64,000 bases of DNA from Hippopus hippopus. Its lineage: Eukaryota > Mollusca > Bivalvia > Cardiida > Cardiidae. Under the pieces are notes generated by a model. It saw nothing but the letters and a program-made list of their open reading frames with translations, was not told the origin of the DNA and searched no databases. Below are positions 58,201-64,000 of the stretch, one piece after another. The translations under genes and the position numbers were made by a program. The DNA lies in NCBI GenBank assembly GCA_946811185.2, contig OX328096.1, positions 22,385,881 to 22,449,880 on the forward strand, in the 5' to 3' direction. Position 1 is the first letter of the stretch. Each line of letters opens with the position of its first letter.

Positions 58201-61200
58201 TTTCTGTTAATAGCCATGGCAGCCATATTGGTCATGTGACCAAAATATTTTGAACAATCTTTTTTCCCAAAACAAGTGAGGCTACACTTGAGACATGAAA
58301 GATGTTAAGCAATCACTTTTACTCACCTTGAGCTCACAGAGCTATAAAAATTCAAGAGCAGAAAGATTAATAAACTTCAGGCTTTACTGGAACTGGATAG
58401 TGAAAGTCAAACTAATTTTGATTGAAAAAATTTTCATTTTCTAACAATTAAAAAAAAAAAAAGTAATCAAGAGCACTGCATGGGATGCCAACACTCAGCT
58501 CCAGTTCTGTTCTCAGTGGAAATAAAGTCGAACAAGGGCATAACTGTGCAAAAATTTTTTCTATGTTATCTGTTCTTGTTGTATGGTTTCCTCTACTGAC
58601 ATTTAACAGCTAGCCAAAGTTTGAAGAAAATCTCTTCAATAATGAAAAAGTTATGAAAAAGTGTCAATGATTTTGCATGACATCGACAACAACAACAGGG
58701 CTATCAAAATCCATCGCTTTTTCTTTGCAAACAGTCCCTCTAAAATATATCAATGTTTATCATACCTCTTTGGTAATGTGGTTGGCATTTTTCCTAGTGG
58801 CAAGGGACATCACTCTAGCATCAACAGGATTCCCCATCATGGTGATTCCCAGCAGAGGAATGATGAAGAGAACAAGCCATAAAATATGGTGGCCAGATAG
58901 GACAGGGGGTAGCTGACTACAGGTGGCTAATACTTGAGCAAAAGATACAGACAGACTGCAACACATGATAAAGTAGAAGCAGTTCCTCACTGACATCAGG
59001 TGTGACCTAGACTAAAACCAAAAAATAAGAAATTCCTGAATAATTGTTTCAAGTAAAATTTAAATCTGTAGATGCACACAAACAAGTAAAAGTTGAATTT
59101 GTAGATGCACACAAACAAGGAAAACATCTATGCAGGTCAACATATAAACAAATGTGAAATCTTTGAGGCCAAGAGAAAAATTGCTTGTCATGACATTATG
59201 TTTCCCTTTGCAATGTATTCAAGTGGTCTGCAGCAAAACCTAACAGGTAATCTGTAAGAGGAAAAGTGTCAAGCTATGGTTTATTACAAAAAAGGAAACT
59301 TGGTACTTTGGCCAGGGATCTAACAGATACCTTCATATTATTTTGACCTTTTAAAAAGCAATCCCATCAGTTGACAACCATGTGGAAGAGTAAACAACAT
59401 TTTCTCCTTTTCCCACAATGATTTCTACCCTAGACAAATGTCATCATTTATGCCAAATACAATTTAACATTTGCAAATACTTACAATATGGATTAGTATA
59501 CATGTATTATCTTTTGGTCAGGTACAGAGTTTAAGTCCCATTAAGGGCATTTTCATTCTCAGTACTTTCAGTGCTTTGATTTTCCCATCAACTGCTTCAA
59601 AAACTTTGAGGTTCACCATTCTTGTAACATATTAACAGCTGTAAAATTTTACCTCAGCAATAAGATGGATAAGACTGATGTTATCATCTTGGTTTATATG
59701 TAATGGGCACACCACACTAAGGAGGGAGCTAGTTAACTGTAAGGGGGTCAAAATTGTCTTGTCCCACATAAAGGGACCTGATGATTGCTTCATGCAAACC
59801 TGTGGGCACATCGGTTCCAGTCCAATACTGAAAGTGAATTAAAATGATAAACTGATAAACTGTATAATCACAAGAACAGCAATATACATAAAGTATTATT
59901 GTAGCGATAACTATGAATTTCTCTACCTAATTTGATAATTCTGAAGCCTGATTAATACCTTACACTGAGGAGGAGAACCAGTTACAACGTAATCTGCAAG
60001 ACACACACTTACAAAAGTAGAAATCAGCTCTGCCAACTATGTCTCTTTACCACACAGTCCGTTTTAACTACCCTGTCACTGTGGATGAAGGCTCTTGAAA
60101 CTAGTAACTTGGTAACAAGCATTTTCTCCTTTTCCCACAATGTTATCTACTCTTTGAAAGACAAATTCCACCATTTGAACCACCTTTAATTTGTTGTCTG
60201 TAAATGCTTTCAATATGGACAAGGGTAAAACTTTGTTGTTTGGTAAAGATTTCAAGTATATGCAGTGAAACTGTTTTTTTCCTCCAATATTGAAAAACAC
60301 CACTTTTTTTTTTTTTTTCAAAAGCAACAGCTTCATTTGTCACATTATTTTCTCAGCTTTTTACCGCAAAGGCATTGAAAGACACTTGCAAAAGATAAGG
60401 CAATAAGGTTGGAAATCATACATACCTACAATCTGCTTTCAGGAAAATTGGGATATTCTGCAAGTTTGTTGAACTACCAACACACAACACAACTTCTCCA
60501 TGTTCCTGCATGATAGTAATCATCTCACAGGTGGCTGTAAATGTAGTAAATAGCATTCTTTTTGGTTACTAAATAAATTAAAACAAGAAAATATTGATGC
60601 AAATCAGTTGTTTCTAAAATAGGATACATTACAGCGGGTTAATTTTTTACGCCAAGGGCATCACTTGAACAAACTTCATAGAGGTCCATGTGGTGATACT
60701 ACATGACAAATATTTAAACTCTGGGCCATCTTGTTTTGGACAAGAAGATTTTTAAAGTTTGCACCATTTAAGGCATTGTGTTAATCCCGAGTATTAACAA
60801 CCTTGCGGAAGAATCATTTTGAAAACAATGTGGAAGAAGGACAAAATGGTAACCACATTCGAATTGTCGTCTGCAAATGCTCTCAAAAGTCTAAAATTAT
60901 GTTGTTTGGTAAAGAGCTAAAGAGTCATGGTTTTGCAACATGATTTATGAAGAACACAACGAAAATGTGGCATGGACTTAATCCTTAAAAAGCCTACCAC
61001 AACAGCTATAGTTGCTTCTGTTAACAGCCTATCAAGATCAGACTACACAAAAAATGCAGCTTAGTTATCAAAGTATTAAAAAAACATAAATTATCATTAA
61101 ATCTTTTACAGCTTCAAGTGAAAAATAAACTGCAAATGCACAAAAGGTTTGAAGATAGCCAACGGTTCAAATGTAGACAGGTCAAAGATCAAATATACAT

Positions 61201-63641
61201 GTATGTCCTTAGCAATGTCATCTTGATCTGAATAGTTGACAAGAACTTGTAACCTTCTGCCACACAATCCCGAGTTTTAAGAGAAGTAAGATTCCAGAGA
61301 AGTAAGATTCTTGAAAACATTGTAGGAAAAGAAGAAAATGCTGGTAACCAGCATTTTCTCCTTTTCCCACAATGTTTACTTGACCATCTGATACAAATCC
61401 CTTCATTTGTGCCATATAAATGTTGCCGTCTGCAAGTGCTTTCAAATTGGACCTCTTTAAAATTTTGTCGTTTGAAAAAGAGTTAAATCGTATAGTCTGT
61501 TTAAATAATGGTTACGTTGCTTTCAACAGGATTTCACATGTTGCTTTCAACATGATTTCATTAGTATCAAACAGCAGTTCACCTATTGATGTGGCCCTCT
61601 TGGTCTAACCAGCACTAGTCTAGGCTGCATTGCCTCCACTGAAGACATTCCTCCAAAAAGTATCAAAAGCTTAAAAGCAGGACAAAATTTTAGACTTGTT
61701 CATACCGTTAGAATTTGCAGCTGAAAAATTTAAATTTAAATGATGGAATTTGTCTCTGACAGGGTAGAAAACACTTAGTACAGGATAGGAAATATTGCAG
61801 GAAAAGGAGAAATTGCTGGTTCACAACATTTGCTCACTTTTCCACAATACTTTCAAATCCTACCTCAGGGTAATAAATCATTGAAACTTTTGGTAAAAGG
61901 GGTAAAAGATTTAATATTTAATGTTATAACATACTGTCTGTTGTGCAGTCTGTGAAGAGGTTCACCAGTAATGGTACATTATCAATACTGTTGAGATGAG
62001 GCCGGATGTTCTCTATTCCACGTGGCAATTTAGCCTACAAAAATAGTGAAGTCCAGCATAATCTATCTCGAAATACAATGTATTAGTTGGAGGTCCAAGT
62101 AAATGGCAGTAATCAAATCCATAACGTCATCATTCTTTCCCCAAAAACTTGATTGTGTGTACTCGCTGAGATCATTCTAATAACATATGTTTCAGGGAAG
62201 AACTGAAGTATCCCCACAACATTTCTCAAATAAGTATCTTTATAACAAGTTCAGAAACATACAGTTTCTTCTTTTCTCAAAAATTTTTCACATATCCATG
62301 AAAAATTATATTTCTTTTTTTTTTTGTGATATGTGTATAGGCACTTTATGCAATAGCTTTTAATCTAATAATAATCTGTACAGCTACAGGTTATCTCTTT
62401 AACAAACAACCAAATTTTTGTACAAGACAGAAAATATGACCATCCTGTAAACAATGGTCAGCCATGAGAGAGGTATGAATCCTGTTGCAATGACTATCAC
62501 CAATATATGAAAAGACAATGCTGAGATGGGGATCAAACCAGCATCCTCCTGTTCTCAAGTCCTTTAAGCAACTGACTGAGCTACTTGGGCTTGGCAGATT
62601 TGATAATGCAAAAGATGTTCTTTCACTTTTCCGTGAAGTGAACCTATGTATTTTACTTTCCAAGCCATCTATATCCTATCTTGCCCTTCCACTTACAACT
62701 GGAAACAGAACCCCAGCCAAATGAACAAATGTTTTTATTTGATGCATTAACAGCTTAGGTCATTAAAATTTACTGCAGCCAGCCCTGTGCTGGTGAAACT
62801 AAACACAGACATGAAAGAGTGAGCCTTCTCAGTGGTATGATAAAAAACATGGTTGACAGCAGCAAAACAGAAACGATCAAACAAACAAAATCTTCTAAGA
62901 ATGCTTTTTTCTTCACTAAATGTTTTAATTTTCATTCTTTCCTGCCAACAAAAAGTTAAACTCAGCCACATTAAGAGCACTTGCAGATACCAAATTAAAT
63001 ATTGCTCCATTTGTCCTTAAAAAAAATCAAAAATATTAACTTTGGATATCAGTATTTTCAGCTCTGATTATTAGTATTTTCTCCTTTTACCACATTTTGC
63101 AAATGCCTGCCTTTTCAGAGGCATGAAAACATAGGATGGTTTGCTTAAAGGTTTAATTGTGGCGGAAGCTGGCATATAACTGAGCATAAATGCATACCCT
63201 ATTGTCTAATACCCCAGTCAGACTATCGTCTGTATTTTCTGTGATGTAACTAGATGCTTGTCTGCTTAATTCTTCATCACTGCCCCAGGTTGGATAATCT
63301 GTCAGGTCATAATCAAACACAACCTCATTCTCATCAGTTTTCTGATGCAAGGGAGTTAACTCTTCATCTGTATTGCTGTGACCAGTACTGTCCTTTTTCA
63401 CTTTTCTAGGGCTCACAAGGGCTGTTTTCACTTTCTTTTCAAATTTGACTTGAGACGATGCTAGGTGAACAATGCTTGGTGCACTCTGGCTGCGACTTTT
63501 TGAAGGCTCCACTGAATATCTCTTAATATATGCCAGGATAGGATTCTCTCCCTTTGCACCACTGTCAGTGGACTGTCTTTTGTAATACCTATAAATAGAT
63601 TCCACACTATTCCATGAAAACTTCATCTCATATAGGTACAT
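52147..63641 (-). CDS. TMEM94: TMEM94-like P-type-ATPase-related membrane protein, 3' part of gene (10 exons)
   Basis: Exons in coding order are 63641-63198, 62034-61935, 60534-60426, 59827-59653, 59011-58766, 57933-57779, 56639-56539, 55460-55367, 54173-54006 and 52219-52147. All introns are GT-AG and all phases agree, giving about 555 residues ending at TGA. Recognition rests on AKLPRGIENIRPHL, IDNVPLL, CEMITIMQEHGE and the C-terminus RYQKRARLDFGTKLGMNSPF, which match TMEM94 as I remember it. Six hydrophobic segments follow a phosphorylation/hinge-like domain, as in the C-terminal membrane half of P-type ATPases. Human TMEM94 is an ER protein reported to transport Mg2+; transport by this protein is inferred. 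The N-terminal part lies beyond the right edge. The gene converges with cyclophilin. The first exon listed is the least certain. Confidence 0.9.
52277..52420. repeat. Near-perfect hairpin, 63-bp arms, TMEM94 last intron
   Basis: Arms 52277-52339 and 52358-52420 differ at 2 of 63 positions; the loop is 18 bp and GC-rich (GAGCCGAAGGCGAGG). It is followed by a second, looser inversion: TTTATTATACTGCAAAG near 52425 against CTTTGCAGTATAATAAA near 52785. Confidence 0.92.
52421..52802. repeat. Non-coding segment bounded by inverted TTTATTATACTGCAAAG
   Basis: The 17-bp ends are exact inverse copies. The interior holds AACTGACGTCACTGGGAACT and a GCCGCCGCC stretch and looks like part of the same mobile unit as the hairpin. 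No coding potential was seen. Confidence 0.6.
52873..53085. mobile_element. G-family hairpin MITE, complete
   Basis: TTAACCCTTATGCTGCTAA to GCTTAGCAGCCTAAGGGTTAA; stem AGATCAAAGATCAAACTGC / GCAGTCTGATCTTGATCT at 52990-53037. Confidence 0.9.
53086..53844. other. No gene seen, TMEM94 last intron
   Basis: No repeat family recognised; a short open frame at 53473-53670 on the non-gene strand is not convincing. Confidence 0.5.
53845..53984 (+). mobile_element. P-family fragment at a TMEM94 intron edge
   Basis: TTTCTCCTTTTCACAATGTT to CATTTGGTAAAGAGTGG. Its end lies about 20 bp inside the donor of the penultimate TMEM94 exon. Confidence 0.82.
54006..54173 (-). CDS. TMEM94: TMEM94-like penultimate exon, last membrane segment
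   Basis: It is 168 nt with acceptor ctttcag. The donor gtacga is weaker than its siblings but is fixed by phase and by the match of the spliced product. It reads LLCCQVLFCVCDVYVRN, then WAVGLAFPVILVVINELL and KHREIK. Without splicing here the frame runs 40 codons into a P-family repeat and stops at 53885. Confidence 0.9.
54296..54499. mobile_element. G-family hairpin MITE
   Basis: TTAACCCTTTGAGTGCTACA to GCGCATTAGCACTTAAGTTAA; stem AGATCAAAGATTGGAATGCA / GCAGTCTGATCTTTGATCT. Confidence 0.82.
55074..55305 (-). mobile_element. P-family MITE, diverged
   Basis: TTAA ends present. Palindrome recognisable as GAGAAAATGGCAGTAATCAG then CATTTTCTCC. Confidence 0.83.
55367..55460 (-). CDS. TMEM94: TMEM94-like exon (EIISLSFVHWTDHLWQQ...)
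   Basis: It is 94 nt between tttcag and gtaagt. It reads EIISLSFVHWTDHLWQQFPA then TNKLWLIITPV, beginning another membrane segment that finishes in the next exon. Confidence 0.9.
55773..56001 (-). mobile_element. P-family MITE, complete
   Basis: TTAACCCTTTACCAAACGAC to GTGTGGTAAAGAGTTAA; palindrome intact. Confidence 0.93.
56111..56484. mobile_element. Two P halves head to head
   Basis: A minus-oriented P with its palindrome (56220-56280) runs at 56305 straight into a plus-oriented P that has a second palindrome (56325-56390). Both outer ends are of the distal type. Confidence 0.82.
56539..56639 (-). CDS. TMEM94: TMEM94-like exon (ADRTWYDKFSGGLVLAQ...)
   Basis: It is 101 nt between ttgacag and gtaagc. 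The WYDKFSGGLVLAQN block, followed by IFLFLLVLYF, starts the next membrane segment. Confidence 0.9.
56660..57014 (-). mobile_element. P-family MITE with repeated arm
   Basis: The segment GACTGGACAAAACTGAAAAC/CTCAAATGATGATTTC is present about three times before a single intact palindrome (56925-56990). Confidence 0.85.
57045..57230. mobile_element. G-family remnant
   Basis: AGATTAAGATAAGAATGCAC and GTCAGATCTTCAACATACAT retain the G stem; ends lost. Confidence 0.45.
57675..57760. mobile_element. G-family remnant
   Basis: GATCCAAGATCAGACTGCAC and TTAAGCATCTGACCTTACC; weak stem. Confidence 0.4.
57779..57933 (-). CDS. TMEM94: TMEM94-like exon with one membrane segment
   Basis: It is 155 nt between ttcag and gtaagt. 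It reads MILQFIGYNVLRYLLPIIVG and on to ...NFSTCGIYDFV. The segment around LRYLLPIIVGLVCYSLTL is hydrophobic, and the Cys-containing part is probably lumenal. Confidence 0.9.
57934..58765. other. TMEM94 intron, nothing recognised
   Basis: AT-rich, with a poly-A run at 58450. Phrases such as AATGAAAAAGTTATGAAAAAG recall modular elements but no boundaries can be set. Confidence 0.5.
58766..59011 (-). CDS. TMEM94: TMEM94-like exon with two membrane segments
   Basis: It is exactly 82 codons with phase 0 at both ends. Hydrophobic segments FYFIMCCSLSVSFAQVLATC and ILWLVLFIIPLLGITMMG flank QLPPVLSGHH. It closes VMSLATRKNANHITKE, matching the conserved cytosolic loop. Confidence 0.92.
59389..59530 (+). 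mobile_element. P-family fragment
   Basis: ACATTTTCTCCTTTTCCCAC then AATGATTTCTACCC to TATCTTTTGGTC; left half missing. Confidence 0.75.
59653..59827 (-). CDS. TMEM94: TMEM94-like exon (SIGLEPMCPQV...LIAE)
   Basis: It is 175 nt with acceptor tttcag and donor gtaaaa, ending in phase 0. It reads SIGLEPMCPQVCMKQSSG and ends DDNISLIHLIAE. The DISIAL-type opening and the ISLIHLI end match the stretch before the C-terminal membrane domain. Confidence 0.9.
60043..60252 (+). mobile_element. P-family MITE
   Basis: TCTCTTTACCACACAGTCC to TTGTTTGGTAAAGATTTCA; right palindrome arm intact, left arm damaged. Confidence 0.85.
60426..60534 (-). CDS. TMEM94: TMEM94-like exon (TCEMITIMQEHGE...)
   Basis: It is 109 nt between acceptor tttacag and donor gtatgt. 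It reads TCEMITIMQEHGEVVLCVGS and then STNLQNIPIFLKADC, corresponding to the hinge region that in P-type ATPases senses regulated steps. Confidence 0.92.
60778..60921 (+). mobile_element. P-family MITE, internally deleted
   Basis: AATCCCGAGTATTAACAACC to TTGTTTGGTAAAGAGCTAA; right palindrome arm gone. Confidence 0.78.
61246..61486 (+). mobile_element. P-family MITE
   Basis: TGTAACCTTCTGCCACACAA to GAAAAAGAGTTAA; intact palindrome. GAGAAGTAAGATTC is duplicated in the left arm. Confidence 0.88.
61678..61905 (-). mobile_element. P-family MITE, old
   Basis: AGGACAAAATTTTAGACTTG, GGAAAAGGAGAAATTGCTGG, TTTTGGTAAAAGGGG; in the intron just after exon 62034-61935. Confidence 0.72.
61935..62034 (-). 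CDS. TMEM94: TMEM94-like exon (AKLPRGI...LFTDCTTD)
   Basis: It is 100 nt with acceptor ttgtag and donor gtatgt, phase 0 to phase 1. It reads AKLPRGIENIRPHLNSIDNV then PLLVNLFTDCTTD, a signature block of TMEM94. Confidence 0.92.
62430..62600 (-). mobile_element. S1 SINE head, TMEM94 intron
   Basis: On the minus strand AAGTAGCTCAGTCAGTTGC (A box) and GGTTTGATCCCC (B box) are followed by the S1 body TGATAGTCATTGCAACAGG. It is 3' truncated. Confidence 0.8.
62955..63156 (-). mobile_element. P-family MITE, very diverged
   Basis: GTTAAACTCAGCCACATTAA, ATTTTCTCCTTTTACCACAT and CTTAAAGGTTTAATT keep the order of P parts. It abuts TMEM94 exon 63198-63641. Confidence 0.55.
63198..63641 (-). CDS. TMEM94: TMEM94-like exon: low-complexity acidic/basic linker
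   Basis: This 444-nt open stretch lies between acceptor tttctag and donor gtatgc. It ends ...LTGVLDNR, which joins in phase 0 to AKLPRGI in the next exon, the same junction as in vertebrate TMEM94. The interior is Ser/Lys-rich (KSRSQSAPSIVHL, KKVKTALVSPRKVKK) and then acidic (DYDLTDYPTWGSDEEL). It looks disordered and is poorly conserved, so the 5' boundary is chosen only by the acceptor. Its first codon is ATG, but this is unlikely to be the protein start. Confidence 0.75.
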
Positions 63642-64000
63642 CTAGAAATGAGATATTTGAAACTGTTGCAACATAATGATCAATATCTCTTTCTCTAACT
63701 TGTTGGTATGTTTGTCGATATAACTGCATTTTTTTAACATAGATTCTGATTACTTGCATAAAAAAAGGAGAAATTCTTATTTGAGGTAACACATTCACCA
63801 CACTGAAGTTAACCTTTACAGAGCTGAATCAATGGAATGGATTTTTCAATTCATTTAGAGAAAATTAGATATTGTGACTTCTAGGCTGGTTTGGACAACA
63901 TATAATCAATGAAACATTGAGACAAATGTTTACAATTCTTGAGCAAATTCTTCTTTAATGAGTACAGGTATTAAATAATACTTGAGAGAAGAAAATAGTC
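63642..64000. other. TMEM94 upstream intron, nothing recognised
   Basis: No exon-like open stretch with splice sites is visible in 63642-64000, so the next coding exon lies outside the window. Confidence 0.5.

Noticed and set aside
58677..58996. Plus-strand and second-frame open stretches over the TMEM94 exon
   Set aside because: They are shadows of the exon at 58766-59011, which fits splice phases and homology.
63198..63641. ATG at 63641 as the start of a separate gene
   Set aside because: It directly follows a good acceptor and the frame joins downstream to AKLPRGI; an internal exon is the simpler reading.

Overview
The window looks like nuclear DNA of a bivalve mollusc. It is AT-rich, has small exons in long introns, is packed with interspersed repeats, and carries two conserved animal genes. 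The bivalve call rests on repeat families I associate with bivalve genomes (elements opening GCTCACCTGAGC or AGCTCCACTGG, and a hairpin MITE with GCATTCGGACATTTG ends). That is inference from memory; the two genes alone only say 'animal'.

Layout. 1-20 kb has no host gene that I can support. It holds repeats and one decayed mariner transposon (8566-9904). 20,125-43,605 (+ strand) is a complete five-exon cyclophilin A-type peptidyl-prolyl isomerase gene (164 codons spread over 23.5 kb). It has a 31-nt second exon, and an array of about 26 copies of a 134-bp satellite fills about half of intron 3. 43.6-52.1 kb is intergenic and repeat-filled. 52,147 to past 63,641 (- strand) is the 3' part of a TMEM94-like gene, a P-type-ATPase-like membrane protein. 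Ten exons were read with unbroken splice phases down to the stop codon. The two genes converge tail to tail.

Repeats make up most of the rest. Family names used below: P, a ~230-bp MITE with TTAA ends, TTAACYCTTTACC termini and a near-perfect ~66-bp central palindrome, about 47 recognisable copies; G, a second TTAA-ended hairpin MITE; B, C, D and T, modular elements with short terminal inversions and internal ~150-175-bp tandem modules; E, F and K, further hairpin or inverted-end MITEs; S1 and S2, tRNA-derived SINEs; foldback elements at 18447-18665, 20541-21884 and 52277-52420; and a LINE ORF2 remnant at 35335-35568. P copies sit inside other P copies, inside E and inside a tandem array, each time exactly at TTAA. 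This gives a relative insertion chronology and points to piggyBac-type mobilisation.

I found no operon, CRISPR array, virus or unknown multi-gene system. The most unusual material is the dense, self-inserting P family, the intronic satellite, and a P fragment just inside a TMEM94 intron that would supply an alternative C-terminus if the intron were retained.
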